Notes: generated by a model from the letters alone, not told the origin. Positions 1 to 8,972 are shown, counted from the first letter of the stretch. The stretch: 55,988 bases of DNA from JBPYFK01 sp051984675 (GCA_051984675.1 JBPYFK010000009.1:1-55988), one strand, 5' to 3'. Numbers and translations are program-made.

Positions 1-195
1 CCCCCCCAATGGGCTAGCTTCCTGGCCACTGTGAAAGCGGGCCGTTACGACGGTTAGAACGATTCGCCGTTCCCCTTTCCTTTACCAGTCTCGCCACCCA
101 TACCGGAAAGGGCGGACATAGGCGAAACGATCTCCCCGGCCCACGCTGCCTTGTATCGTCGATCTTGACGCGCCGCCGGTTCGGCAGGGGGATCA

Positions 196-2358
196 GTGGA
201 CGAGATGTCACCGACCGACAACGGGACCAGCAACACCTTCAGCGGTCACAGCAGCGGATCGGTGGTCCAGGCGAGCACCATCAACACCGTGGTGATCAAC
301 TCGACCGAGGGGTTGGCGCCGGCCGGTTCCCCGTTGCCCTGGACCCCGCGGCAACTGCCGGCGGACGTAGCGCGTTTCGTGGACCGCGAGGCGATACTGA
401 GTTCGCTGACCGCTCGGCTGGACGATCCGCCGCCACCCCACGGCCCGCTCGTGTTCCTCGCCGGAGGTGTGGCGGGCGTCGGGAAAACGACGTTCGCCGT
501 GCACTGGAGTCACCGGGTCAAGAGCCGCTTCCCGGACGGCCAGCTCTACGTCAACCTGCGGGGTTTCGACCCCGAAGGCATCCCGATGACACCGGCCGAA
601 GCCATTCGGACCTTGCTGGACGGGCTGCGGGTGGCACCGGATCGCATCCCCGCCGGGATCGAAGCGCAGTTCGCGCTCTATCGGAGTTTGCTCGTTGACA
701 AGCGGATCCTGGTGGTGCTGGACAATGCCCAGGACGCCACACTGGTGCGGCAGTTGCTGCCGTCCAGTCCGACCGCCGTCGTGCTGGTCACCAGCCGGAT
801 GCGGTTGCTCGGCCTGGCGGCGAAGGAGGGTGTGCGACCGGTGAACCTGGAGATCCTCAACGACAAGGACGCGGCGGCCCTGCTGGCGCATCACGTGGGT
901 TCGGAACGCGCCGAGTCCGAGCAGGAAGCGGTGTCCGAACTCGCACGGCTGTGTGGTGGATTGCCGCTGGCGCTTTCGGTCGTCGGAGCGCGGGCCGCGC
1001 TGCGACCGAACTTTCCGCTGAGCACGCTGGTCGACGAACTCCGCGATGAGCGGGAACGTCTCGCCGCCATCGAAACCGGCGAACTCGACACCGACCCCCG
1101 CGCGGTGTTCTCCTGGTCCTACCGGACGCTCAGTGACGACGCCAAGCGCTTGTTCCGCTTCGCTGGCCTGCACCACGGGCCGGATATCGGGCTGCACGCT
1201 GCGGCGTCGCTTCTCGGGGAAGGAATCCCCCGGACGCGGCGGCTCATGGCCGAGCTGATCAGCAACAACCTGATCAACGAGCGCGCGCCGAGCCGATTCG
1301 AATACCACGACCTGCTGCGCCTGTACGCGGCAGAGCTGGCGCGGGAGACCGACCCGCGAGCAGACCGGCACGTCGCCCTGGGCAGGTTGTTGGATCACTA
1401 CTTGTATTCGGCGGACAACGCCGATCAGCACATCAACCCGATAGGCAATGGACTGGCGCTGGAGCCGGTTCCTGTTGGTGTGACGGTGGATTCGGTCGCC
1501 GATGAAACGCAAGCGTTGACGTGGTTCAGTACCGAGCACGCGAACCTCAATGCCGCGCTGAACCTCGCTGAGCGCGAAGGATTCGAGGACCACTGCTGGC
1601 GGCTGGACCGCGCGCTCCGGCACTTCTTTGACCACAAAGGACACTGGCTGGACTGGCAGAACGCGTCGGAGATCGCGCTCCGGGCGGGCCAGCGCCGCAA
1701 CGACGAGCCGGTCCAAGGGTATGCGGAGGTCAGCCTCGCGCTGGCGCACACCCTGCTCGGCGACGAGAAGCAGGCGCTGGACTACGGAGGCACGGCGCTG
1801 AGCCGCTTCGAGGAACTCGGCGAGGCGTCCGGGCGGGCGTACGCCCACCAGGCGCTTCGTTTCGTGCACGGGCAGAACGGGCGATTCGAGCAGGCACTGA
1901 CGCGTGCGGCCGAAGCCGTGGAGCTGTTTCGCGCCACCGGGGAACGCAAGGCGTATGCGGCGGCGCTCGCTTCGCTGGCATGGTGCCACTCGCAACGGCG
2001 CGATTTCGCCGAGGCAATCGCGCACGCCAGCGAGGGTCTGCGGGTCGCACACGAGGTCAAGAACGCGACGCTCGAAGTCATGCAACTCGACATCCTCGGC
2101 AGCGCGCATCGCGGTCTGCGTGAGTGCGACACGGCGGTTGACTACTACCGGCGGTATGTCGAGCTGTACCAGCATCTGGGGTCCGAGTTCTACGCGGCAC
2201 GCGGGCTGCACTCGCTCGGCGACACCTACCAGGAGAAAGGCGACCTGGAGGCGGCGCGCGAGGCGTGGAGCCGCGCACTGGAGCCGTTGGAGCGGCACAA
2301 TCACCCCGAGGCCGACAACGTGCGGGCAAAGCTCGCGGATCACGCGCCGGAGGGCTGA
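196..2358 (+). CDS. STAND NTPase, NB-ARC with C-terminal TPR repeats
   Basis: This 720-residue protein is a signal-transduction ATPase of the NB-ARC/AfsR type but has no DNA-binding SARP domain. A glycine/serine-rich N-terminus (residues 12-35) with SGSVVQAS resembles the short tags at the front of actinobacterial STAND proteins. The P-loop GVAGVGKTT lies near residue 90, the Walker B segment ILVVLDNAQD near 172, and GLPLALSVVGARA near 252. The region after residue 460 is built of TPR-like helical pairs (YAEVSLALAHTLLG, AYAAALASLAWCHSQRRDFAEAIAHA). The GTG at 196 follows a GGGGG ribosome site; an ATG lies three codons in. The stop is two bases from the next start, so the pair is probably co-transcribed. 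The ligand and output are unknown; regulation or conflict defence are both possible. Confidence 0.85.
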   Translation: MDEMSPTDNGTSNTFSGHSSGSVVQASTINTVVINSTEGLAPAGSPLPWTPRQLPADVARFVDREAILSSLTARLDDPPPPHGPLVFLAGGVAGVGKTTFAVHWSHRVKSRFPDGQLYVNLRGFDPEGIPMTPAEAIRTLLDGLRVAPDRIPAGIEAQFALYRSLLVDKRILVVLDNAQDATLVRQLLPSSPTAVVLVTSRMRLLGLAAKEGVRPVNLEILNDKDAAALLAHHVGSERAESEQEAVSELARLCGGLPLALSVVGARAALRPNFPLSTLVDELRDERERLAAIETGELDTDPRAVFSWSYRTLSDDAKRLFRFAGLHHGPDIGLHAAASLLGEGIPRTRRLMAELISNNLINERAPSRFEYHDLLRLYAAELARETDPRADRHVALGRLLDHYLYSADNADQHINPIGNGLALEPVPVGVTVDSVADETQALTWFSTEHANLNAALNLAEREGFEDHCWRLDRALRHFFDHKGHWLDWQNASEIALRAGQRRNDEPVQGYAEVSLALAHTLLGDEKQALDYGGTALSRFEELGEASGRAYAHQALRFVHGQNGRFEQALTRAAEAVELFRATGERKAYAAALASLAWCHSQRRDFAEAIAHASEGLRVAHEVKNATLEVMQLDILGSAHRGLRECDTAVDYYRRYVELYQHLGSEFYAARGLHSLGDTYQEKGDLEAAREAWSRALEPLERHNHPEADNVRAKLADHAPEG

Positions 2359-2360
2359 TC

Positions 2361-2765
2361 ATGTCGAACGAGGGCCACACCAAGCGGCGCGTCGTGTCCT
2401 GGGTGCAGCGATACATCGCGAACCCGATCGCCCGGCCGCTCGCTGGACATATACCCGGCCAAGCCGTGCTGGAAACGGTCGGTCGTCGCAGCGGCCTGCC
2501 GCGCCGCACGCCCGTCGGTGGGCGCGTCGAAGGGGACTCCTTCTGGCTGGTCAGCGAGCACGGACGGGCGGCTCAGTACGTCCGCAACATCGAAGCGAAT
2601 CCCCGGGTGCGCCTACAGGTCCGCTCCCAATGGCATACCGGAACCGCTCACCTGCTCCCCGACGACGACCCGCACCAGCGTCTCCGTCAGCTGCCCGAGC
2701 CCAACAGCACCTTCGTCCGTCTTCTGGGCACGAACCTGCTCACCATCCGCATCGATCTGGACTGA
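2361..2765 (+). CDS. Nitroreductase/deazaflavin-dependent oxidoreductase family protein
   Basis: This 134-residue protein has the single split-barrel pattern of the Ddn-like (F420- or flavin-dependent) family: GQAVLETVGRRSGLPRRTPVGG at about residues 31-52, then a WLVSEHGRAAQYVRNIEANPRVRL strand-helix-strand segment, where N-P-x-V is the family hallmark. Members of this family reduce small molecules with deazaflavin F420 or bind flavin/heme; the substrate here is not predictable. The ATG at 2361 begins just after the stop of the STAND ATPase, so they likely form a two-gene operon. A longer in-frame reading exists upstream, but it overlaps the ATPase and lacks family similarity. Family call is firm, substrate unknown. 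Confidence 0.8.
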   Translation: MSNEGHTKRRVVSWVQRYIANPIARPLAGHIPGQAVLETVGRRSGLPRRTPVGGRVEGDSFWLVSEHGRAAQYVRNIEANPRVRLQVRSQWHTGTAHLLPDDDPHQRLRQLPEPNSTFVRLLGTNLLTIRIDLD

Positions 2766-2887
2766 GTGACCTGTCACCTGACGGGATCGGGTTCCGGTGG
2801 CCGGGCGGTTACGGGGAAGGGGAGGTCACGCCCGGCCACCGGATTCGGTCCCGCATCGGGGAGAAAGGAACCAGACCGAGTCTGGAT

Positions 2888-3130
2888 TCACCGGGATCTC
2901 TGGACGTCTCGACTCAGCAGCGGCTCACGAAGCGTGTGGCGGCCGGTCGGCTGCTCGGTACGGCACCGCTCGTCTTCGACCTTCGCGATCAAGTCCCATA
3001 CATTGACTGAACTCGCGCCCGCACCAGCGTGTTGTGCTCGCGGAGCATCCATCATCAGGCATCCCCCCGCAACAGCCGCACACGCCAAACTCAGCAACGC
3101 CAAGACGAACAACAACATCCCTGATCCCAT
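2888..3130 (-). CDS. Small membrane-anchored protein, unknown function
   Basis: This is an 80-residue protein with one hydrophobic N-terminal segment (LLFVLALLSLACAAVAGGCL, about residues 6-25) followed by a charged tail (VNVWDLIAKVEDERCR ... GRHTLREPLL). It looks like a type I anchored small protein. The ATG at 3130 or the ATG four codons later (3118, preceded by GGGATCAGGG) could be the start. It follows the small cysteine-containing gene at 3157-3372 by 26 bases on the same strand, so the two are probably one transcript. I do not recognise a named family. The clear membrane segment and the neighbour make it more likely than a chance reading frame. Confidence 0.5.
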   Translation of the reverse strand: MGSGMLLFVLALLSLACAAVAGGCLMMDAPRAQHAGAGASSVNVWDLIAKVEDERCRTEQPTGRHTLREPLLSRDVQRSR

Positions 3131-3156
3131 CGGTATAGACGGTGAATCTGGCCTGG

Positions 3157-3372
3157 TCACTGACTTTCCGCGAGCACCCGCCAGCACGTCATGCACGTCT
3201 GCTCGGTAATCCACTCCAACTTCGACGCCTTGCGCTGCAGCCGCCACGCCTCCACCTCGACACCGCCGCAGCGGGACAGGACCGTCGCGTCCGGCGGCTT
3301 TTCCCGGTCCGACGCCCAAAACGCGTGCCGTCCGACGCCCACCGGCCGCCAGATCACCGTCAGTCCTTCCAT
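3157..3372 (-). CDS. Small cysteine-containing hypothetical protein beside an XRE regulator
   Basis: This 71-residue protein reads EGLTVIWRPVGVGRHAF, then LSRCGGVEVEAWRLQRKASKLEWITEQTCMTCWRVL. The cysteines at one central and two C-terminal positions (C-x2-C) suggest a small metal-binding or redox fold. I have the impression that similar short proteins occur in Pseudonocardiales, but cannot verify that. Start: the ATG at 3372 sits five bases after GGAGG (inside GGAGGTGGCGATG) and is preferred over the ATG at 3384, which has no ribosome site. It is divergent from the XRE regulator at 3489 and precedes a small membrane protein on the same strand. Function unknown. Confidence 0.6.
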   Translation of the reverse strand: MEGLTVIWRPVGVGRHAFWASDREKPPDATVLSRCGGVEVEAWRLQRKASKLEWITEQTCMTCWRVLAESQ

Positions 3373-3488
3373 CGCCACCTCCATCGGCTCGATCTACATA
3401 AATGCTTCGGTCGATTCATCTGCACGATCGAGATCACGTTCGAGTGAGATGTTGGAATTCAGCGCAACAGCGGTCGCAGACTTGGAAC

Positions 3489-4334
3489 ATGGCGATCAGC
3501 CCCACCGTTCGAAGCCGGGTTCTGGCTCGGCGCCTCCGTGCGCTACGCGACGAAGCAGGTCTCACCCAAGCCGAGGTCGCAGAAGGCGTGGGATGGCAGC
3601 AATCGAAGGTCAGCAGGATCGAAGCCCAAGACCAGTCGGTGACGATTGCTGACGCTTACGCCCTCGCCGCGTTCTACGGACTACCTCCTGAAGAACGTGA
3701 CCAGCTCAAGGCACTCGCACGGGATGCGAAGAAGAAGGGTTGGTGGCAGTCCTACGACGACACCATGCCGGAATGGTTCGACACCTACGTTGGCATGGAG
3801 GCCGAAGCCAGTTCGGTCTTCACATACGAGTCCGAGTTCATCCCCGGCCTCCTCCAGATCGAAGACTATGCCCGCGCTACGACCAGGGCCACGAAGCTCG
3901 ATGCCGTCGATGACGAGGTCGAGCGCAAGGTTGATGTCCGAATGAAGCGCCGGGAGCGGGTTTCCGGCGAAGATCGGCTGGAATATTGGGCCGTGATGAG
4001 TGAGGCCACCCTGCTTCGCCCCATCGGTGGCCCAGACGTTCTTCATGCACAGCTTGGCCACCTGTTGGACCTCGCCGAGCATCCCAACGTCACGCTGCAG
4101 GTGATGCCATTCGAGGCAGGTGGACACCCGGCCACCGGGCCTTTTGTCCTCCTTGGCTATGCCGAGCAATGGCACCCAGATGTCGTATACCTCGAAACCC
4201 AGGCTGGTGCACAGTGGGTGGAGGAAGCGAGTCAGGTCGGCACGTTCACCCGAGTAGCCCAACATCTACGTGCACACGCTCCCGACCCCAACGACTCCAA
4301 ACAGATCATCCGCAAGCACATGGGAGAACTTTGA
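3489..4334 (+). CDS. XRE-family transcriptional regulator with DUF5753 domain
   Basis: The 281-residue protein has an N-terminal Cro/C1 helix-turn-helix (LARRLRALRDEAGLTQAEVAEGVGWQQSKVSRIE, about residues 9-42). A DUF5753 domain fills the rest (EAEASSVFTYESEFIPGLLQIEDYARA ... FVLLGYAE ... YLE). This is the widespread actinobacterial class exemplified by BldB-partner regulators such as WhiJ-like proteins. I chose the ATG at 3489 because the helix-turn-helix begins directly after it; the frame is open further upstream without family similarity. Two bases separate its stop from the DUF397 gene, the usual partner, so both are likely co-translated. The small genes at 2888-3372 are transcribed divergently and may be targets. 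Confidence 0.9.
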   Translation: MAISPTVRSRVLARRLRALRDEAGLTQAEVAEGVGWQQSKVSRIEAQDQSVTIADAYALAAFYGLPPEERDQLKALARDAKKKGWWQSYDDTMPEWFDTYVGMEAEASSVFTYESEFIPGLLQIEDYARATTRATKLDAVDDEVERKVDVRMKRRERVSGEDRLEYWAVMSEATLLRPIGGPDVLHAQLGHLLDLAEHPNVTLQVMPFEAGGHPATGPFVLLGYAEQWHPDVVYLETQAGAQWVEEASQVGTFTRVAQHLRAHAPDPNDSKQIIRKHMGEL

Positions 4335-4336
4335 AC

Positions 4337-4528
4337 ATGCGCGACATCACCAACTGGAAGACGTCCTTACACAGCGCCGGAGATGGCAACTGTGTTGAGG
4401 TTGGCGGTGCGCCGAACGTCGTCGGTGTCCGAGACACCAAGGACCGCGAGGGCGGGCTGTTATGTCTTGGGCGCCCGCAATGGCACGCCTTCATCACTGG
4501 CATCAAGACCGGCTGCTTCGACCGCTGA
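4337..4528 (+). CDS. DUF397 domain protein (partner of the XRE regulator)
   Basis: This 63-residue protein matches the DUF397 pattern: a tryptophan near the start followed by K-T-S-L-H-S, then GNCVEVGG, VGVRDTKDREGGLL, and a terminal W-x2-F-I-x-G-I-K segment. In actinomycetes, DUF397 proteins are encoded next to XRE-DUF5753 regulators and are thought to antagonise or modulate them, as in the WhiJ/BldB-like systems. The usual opening W-R-K-S-S-Y-S is degraded here to WKTSLHS, still recognisable. The gene begins two bases after the regulator stops, and a hairpin terminator with a UUCG tetraloop follows ten bases after its own stop. Confidence 0.88.
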   Translation: MRDITNWKTSLHSAGDGNCVEVGGAPNVVGVRDTKDREGGLLCLGRPQWHAFITGIKTGCFDR

Positions 4529-4537
4529 CACCTCTCC

Positions 4538-4559
4538 GTGGGCGTCTTCGGGCGCCCAC
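4538..4559 (+). terminator. Hairpin with UUCG tetraloop after DUF397 gene
   Basis: GTGGGCGTC pairs with GGCGCCCAC (nine pairs, one U-G) around a TTCG tetraloop closed by C-G, an unusually stable loop. It lies ten bases after the DUF397 stop and before the oppositely oriented stress-protein gene. There is no U-run on the plus strand, which is common for actinobacterial terminators. The hairpin is seen directly; termination is inferred. Confidence 0.65.
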
Positions 4560-4602
4560 CAAAAGGTCCCAAGAGGTTGCTTAGCAACGCGATCGGCGGA
4601 GG

Positions 4603-5061
4603 TCAGGGAACTACGACGACCGGGCGTACCGCTTCCACGACCAACGTCGCCGGCACGGTTCCCAGCAGGCCGCCGCGTCGCCGCGACCGGCCGACCACGA
4701 TCAGATCCGCGCGGTACTTCTCCGCGACCTGCTCCAGGCCGACCGCGGGGTCCCCGCGGTGGTGCACGAAGTCCCAGTCGATGTCCCAGTTCAGATGCGA
4801 GGCGACTTCCTTCTTGAGTTCCTCGACCAGGCTCTCGGCGGCTTCGCTGGCCACGGCCACTCCCATGGGGGACCAGTACGCGACGCCGCCGACCGCTTCG
4901 ACATAGACCAGCACCAGCCTGGCCCGCTCCCGGCGGGCGAGCCCGGCTGCCCAGGCAGCCGCGTGGAAGCTGGCCGGACTGCCGTCCATCCCGACGACGA
5001 TGCCAGTCAGCCCGTCCTTGCCGATCTCGAAGATCGGCTCCGATTTGTCGCCTTCGGCCAC
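4603..5061 (-). CDS. Universal stress protein (UspA family)
   Basis: The protein is about 152 residues, one Usp domain. It opens with GLTGIVVGMDGSPASFHAAAWAAGLARRERARLVLVYV and ends with ADLIVVGRSRRRGGLLGTVPATLVVEAVRPVVVVP. The nucleotide-binding G-x2-G-x9-G-(S/T) signature is partly degenerate (GRSRRRGGLLGTVPAT), so ATP binding is likely but not assured. I place the start at the GTG at 5061 because it gives a typical Usp length. The frame runs upstream into the GH2 gene region, and no strong ribosome site supports any start, so this is uncertain by a few codons. It lies about 90 bases after the GH2 gene on the same strand and may share its transcript. Confidence 0.8.
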   Translation of the reverse strand: MAEGDKSEPIFEIGKDGLTGIVVGMDGSPASFHAAAWAAGLARRERARLVLVYVEAVGGVAYWSPMGVAVASEAAESLVEELKKEVASHLNWDIDWDFVHHRGDPAVGLEQVAEKYRADLIVVGRSRRRGGLLGTVPATLVVEAVRPVVVVP

Positions 5062-5153
5062 GTCGTGATGGTAGTGGCAGCCGGAACGGACTCGGACAGA
5101 CACGGGCCGTATTCGGCGTAAAGACGTCGTGGCACCCGCCACGACGGCGATGA

Positions 5154-7565
5154 TCACACCGCGTGGATGGACACTGATCGTGGCGGGAACCGCTGGTGCT
5201 GGGCCGTCACCTGGATGCGACCCCTCCCCTGGAGGGACGTTTGCAGCCACACCGCCCCGACGCCGCCGTTGCCGGTGAGGTCCAGCGGGTTGTCACCCAC
5301 CAACCTTCCCGGACCGGTGATGGTGAACGACACGGTCCCGTCCTGGAACGGGCGGGGCGCACCGAAGCGGTCCAGGACGCGGGCGACGACGCGAGTCGTG
5401 TCGACCCCGTCGGCGGCAAGTTCGGCGTCGTCGGACCGGAGGTCGAGGGTGTCGAACCGGCGGTCGGCCGAGAACGAGCGGGACATCACGACCTGCTGCC
5501 CGATCCGGCCGTCGACGCGCAGGTCCCCGCGACGCACCGCCGCGTCTGGAATGTCCATGACGAAGGGCGGATACGGCAGGTTCGGAAACGTTCCCCGGTC
5601 CGGTTCGACGGTGGTCAGCAGCTGGCCGGCGACGAACACGTCCAGTGCCTCGCAGTTCGACCAGATCGCCGCGCGGTTGCCGGGCGGGGTGCGCGGATCC
5701 CAGTAGAACGCCGGCTCGATCACGATCCGGCGCGCCGGATCGACCTGCGCCCGGTAGAAGGCGGCGCCGAGCTTCGGCTCCCGGAAGAAGTCGCACACGC
5801 CAGGCCACTTCATGCCGTCCACCGAGTGATAGTTGCCGGACGGGTAGTCGAAGCCGCACCAGCCGAGCAACCCGCTGTAGCGGGGATCGGACATCGCCTT
5901 GTCGTGCACCGAAGCGTGCAGCATCGCCTGCGTCGCCTGGACCCGCGCCGGGTCGGTGCGGCGGTAGGTCGTCGACCCGACGAGCGTGCCGACGGCCTCA
6001 CTCACCAGATACGGCAGGTCGGTCTTCGGTTCCCGCAACGTGGGCAGCTCGCCCTTGCTGGGTCGCAGGTAGTCGTTGAACGCGAAGACGTCCTGCACCT
6101 GGGGGCTGATCGTGAAGGGGTCGCGGTACGCCTGCGGGATGTTCGTTCCGTCTCCGTGGATGTCGCTGTTCACCGCGCCAGTCGTGGCACGGGTGCCGTC
6201 GAGCTTGCCGGCGATCGCCCGGGTCTGGGTGTAGAAGGCGATGTCGTCCTCGGTCTCGTTGAGCCGCGTACCCCACACGATGATCGACGGGTGGTTGCGG
6301 TCGCGGGTCACCATGGCTTCGACGTCCTGCAGCACCTGGTTGCGCCACAGCTCGTTACCGATGTAGTCCCACCCGGGCGCTTCCTCCCACACCAGCAGAC
6401 CCAACTCGTCACAGGCGTTCAGGAACGCCTCGGACTGCGGGTAGTGCGAGCAGCGCACCATGTTGCAGTTCAGGTCGTTCTTGAGGATTTCCGCGTCGCG
6501 GCGCTGAACGCGGTCCGGCATGGCCCCGCCGACGTACGGGAACCACTGGTGCCGGTTGAGACCGAACAGCTGCAACCGGCGTCCGTTGAGGTAGAAGCCG
6601 TCCCGCTGGAACCGGGTTTCCCGGAACCCGATGCGGACGTTCTTGGTGTGCACGACCCGGCCACCGATCGACACCGACACCTCGACGGTGTACAGCACCG
6701 GCGTGTCGACATCCCACAGCCGCACCATCGGCAGGTCGGTCAACGTGATCGCGAACGGGATCTCACCCGACCGGCGGACCGGCACGTCGACCGACCCCTC
6801 CGCCAGGGGCAGGTGGCCACCGGTGTCCTGCCCGGGGTCGAGAAGCCGGGCGGTGACCGAGACCTGCTGGTTGATCGCCTTGTTCGTGTTGATCGAACCG
6901 TTCACTCCGACCCGGCGCCGCGGGCTGAGCACGTCCGCGGGCGCGGCGAAGACGGTGGACACGTACAGCTGCGGCAACCGGACCACGGACGCCGTCCGGG
7001 AGATGCCCCCGGGCTGGTAGAAGTCGATCGACCGGGGGCGCCAGGGTTTCGGCCGACCGGGCGGGACGTTCGCCCCCCACGCCGAGTCGACCACGACCGC
7101 GAGCACGTTGCCCTCGGCCTGAAGGCGGTCGGTGATCTCGTACTGGAACGGCAGGTAGCCCCCGAAGTGGGTACCGAGGTAGCTCCCGTTGAGGTACACA
7201 GAGGCGATCTGGAGCACCCCGTCCAGCTGCACGACCGCGCGCTGGTTCCGTTTCGGGCGGATGTTCAGGTGCTGCCGGTAGACCCACAGCTTCTCCCACG
7301 CCGTCGTGTCCCAGCGCCACCACGACAGCGGGGCCACGCAGTGCGGGAGGGTGACCGGGGCCAGCAGCCCCTCGTCGTAGGCGGCATCGGTGCTGCCGGA
7401 CCGGAACTCGCCGAACAGCCACCGATCGTCGACCTGCCCGCCACTCTGGGTGGTGCACGACGACAGCGCTGGTGCGGTGGCCGCGAGGAAACCCGAGCCC
7501 GCCACCGCTACCAGAAAGGTCCGCCGCGAAAGCGGCCGGGACCGCCCAGTGTCGTCAGCGAACAC
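5154..7565 (-). CDS. Glycoside hydrolase family 2 protein, Tat-exported lipoprotein
   Basis: The 803-residue protein begins with a twin-arginine signal (SRRTFLVAVAGSGFLAATAPALSSC). The lipobox cysteine near residue 37 predicts a lipid-anchored enzyme outside the membrane. It follows the GH2 order: a jelly-roll sugar-binding domain (VYLNGSYLGTHFGGYLPFQYEIT), an immunoglobulin-like domain, then a TIM barrel with MVRCSHYPQSEAFLNACDELG. The likely acid/base glutamate is in LNE (about residue 436) and the nucleophile in VSEAVG (about 523). The C-terminus carries further beta-sandwich domains with an invasin-like fragment (DAELAADGVDTTRVVARVLDRFG). GH2 members cleave beta-galactosides, beta-glucuronides or beta-mannosides; specificity cannot be assigned. 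The GTG at 7565 is the start. Confidence 0.88.
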   Translation of the reverse strand: MFADDTGRSRPLSRRTFLVAVAGSGFLAATAPALSSCTTQSGGQVDDRWLFGEFRSGSTDAAYDEGLLAPVTLPHCVAPLSWWRWDTTAWEKLWVYRQHLNIRPKRNQRAVVQLDGVLQIASVYLNGSYLGTHFGGYLPFQYEITDRLQAEGNVLAVVVDSAWGANVPPGRPKPWRPRSIDFYQPGGISRTASVVRLPQLYVSTVFAAPADVLSPRRRVGVNGSINTNKAINQQVSVTARLLDPGQDTGGHLPLAEGSVDVPVRRSGEIPFAITLTDLPMVRLWDVDTPVLYTVEVSVSIGGRVVHTKNVRIGFRETRFQRDGFYLNGRRLQLFGLNRHQWFPYVGGAMPDRVQRRDAEILKNDLNCNMVRCSHYPQSEAFLNACDELGLLVWEEAPGWDYIGNELWRNQVLQDVEAMVTRDRNHPSIIVWGTRLNETEDDIAFYTQTRAIAGKLDGTRATTGAVNSDIHGDGTNIPQAYRDPFTISPQVQDVFAFNDYLRPSKGELPTLREPKTDLPYLVSEAVGTLVGSTTYRRTDPARVQATQAMLHASVHDKAMSDPRYSGLLGWCGFDYPSGNYHSVDGMKWPGVCDFFREPKLGAAFYRAQVDPARRIVIEPAFYWDPRTPPGNRAAIWSNCEALDVFVAGQLLTTVEPDRGTFPNLPYPPFVMDIPDAAVRRGDLRVDGRIGQQVVMSRSFSADRRFDTLDLRSDDAELAADGVDTTRVVARVLDRFGAPRPFQDGTVSFTITGPGRLVGDNPLDLTGNGGVGAVWLQTSLQGRGRIQVTAQHQRFPPRSVSIHAV

Positions 7566-7658
7566 TGATCAGCACCCATGCTCGCACGTGCAGTCTCACC
7601 ACAACGGTCTAGTGTGCCCGCCCATTCGCCGGGTACCGCCCTGGGTCTCTCGTTCGGC

Positions 7659-8972
7659 TCAGAGCGTCACGTCCTTGGTCTCCGGCATCCGATACACCAC
7701 CAAAGCACCTACCAGCAACAGCACGACCGTGTAGCCGAGGAAGACGTCACCCATCCCGCTCTTACCGAGCCAGGTCTGCAGGTAGGGCGCGCTCCCACCA
7801 CACAGCGCCACGGCGATGGAGTAGGGAAAACCGACACCGGCGGTACGCACGCTGGTCGGGAACAGCTCCGCCATCACCGCTGGTCCGACGGCCGCGCCCG
7901 GGGCGACGAACAGCATTCCGATCGTCATCGCCACGGCCAGCTGCCACACATGATCATGCACCATCCAGTTCAGCGGGAACGTGAGAACCGCGCCCCCGAG
8001 AACGCCTCCGAGCAGCACCGGCTTGCGGCCGACGCGGTCGGAGAGGATGCCGAACAGCGGCAGCGACACGATGAAGATGCTGTTGGACAGCACCCCGACC
8101 CACAGCGAGGCCGAGGGGTCGAGGCCCTTGACGCTGATCGCCTGCGCGGGCGCGGAGACCAGCCAGGTGTAGTAGGCCACGGTCGCGCCGAGCGTGAGGC
8201 CGATGACCTGCAAGCACGCCTTGCGGTGGGTCCAGAAGCCGCGCCACAGCGATGCCCTCGGGCGGGTGTCGTGTTCCTTCTCGAACACCTGCGTCTCGGA
8301 CAGCCGCAGCCGCATCACCAGCACATACAACCCGACGACGCCGCCGAGGATGAACGGCACGCGCCAGCCCCACGCGCTGAGCTCCGGCTTGGTCAGCGTC
8401 GACGCGAGCACCGCGCCCAGCACGGTCCCAGCGAGGATTCCGCAGGTGCCGGACACGTAGATCAGACTCGACCAACGGCCGCGCCGCCCGGGCGGGGCCA
8501 TCTCGGACACGTAGGTTTGCGCCGCCGGCAGCTCGCCGCCATGCGCGAGACCCTGGCCCAGGCGTGCCAGCAGCAACAGCGTCGAAGCACCCACACCGAG
8601 CGTCCCGTAGCTGGGAGCGACGCCGATGAGCAGGCTGCCGGTCGCCGCCAGCCCGATCGAACCGATCATCGCGGTACGCCGGCCCTTGCGGTCACCCATC
8701 CAACCGAACAGCAGCCCGCCGAGCGGGCGCATCAGGAACCCCACGGCGAAGATCGCCAGCGCGGCCAGCAGCGCTGAGACGGGGTTGCCCTTGGGGAAGA
8801 ACTGGGTGGCGAAGAACGGCGTGAACACCGCGTAGACGTTCCAGTCGTACCACTCCAGCGCGTTGCCGGCGCCGGTGCTGATGATGGTGTTCCAGCGTCC
8901 GGCTGTGGGGGCGGCACCGCTGGCGGGAGCCCCGACCGCTGGCGTCGTGGTCGGGCGTGCGCGTTCGGACAC
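7659..8972 (-). CDS. MFS transporter, metabolite:H+ symporter (MHS) type
   Basis: The 437-residue protein has 12 predicted membrane helices. After a short hydrophilic tail it starts GNALEWYDWNVYAVFTPFFATQFFP, the signature of the MHS family (alpha-ketoglutarate, shikimate and proline/betaine permeases). The MFS loop motif GWMGDRKGRRTA follows helix 2 and its repeat GILSDRVGRKPVLL follows helix 8. LARLGQGLAHGGELPAAQTYVSEMAPPGRRG is the family's helix-4/5 signature. These carriers import organic acids or zwitterions with protons; the substrate is unknown. GTG 8972 has GGAGG eight to ten bases upstream. The M20 amidohydrolase lies upstream on the same strand, separated by a hairpin. Confidence 0.87.
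   Translation of the reverse strand: MSERARPTTTPAVGAPASGAAPTAGRWNTIISTGAGNALEWYDWNVYAVFTPFFATQFFPKGNPVSALLAALAIFAVGFLMRPLGGLLFGWMGDRKGRRTAMIGSIGLAATGSLLIGVAPSYGTLGVGASTLLLLARLGQGLAHGGELPAAQTYVSEMAPPGRRGRWSSLIYVSGTCGILAGTVLGAVLASTLTKPELSAWGWRVPFILGGVVGLYVLVMRLRLSETQVFEKEHDTRPRASLWRGFWTHRKACLQVIGLTLGATVAYYTWLVSAPAQAISVKGLDPSASLWVGVLSNSIFIVSLPLFGILSDRVGRKPVLLGGVLGGAVLTFPLNWMVHDHVWQLAVAMTIGMLFVAPGAAVGPAVMAELFPTSVRTAGVGFPYSIAVALCGGSAPYLQTWLGKSGMGDVFLGYTVVLLLVGALVVYRMPETKDVTL

Noticed and set aside
208..2343. 711-codon minus-strand frame opposite the STAND ATPase
   Set aside because: Antisense shadow; the plus strand has the P-loop and TPR pattern.
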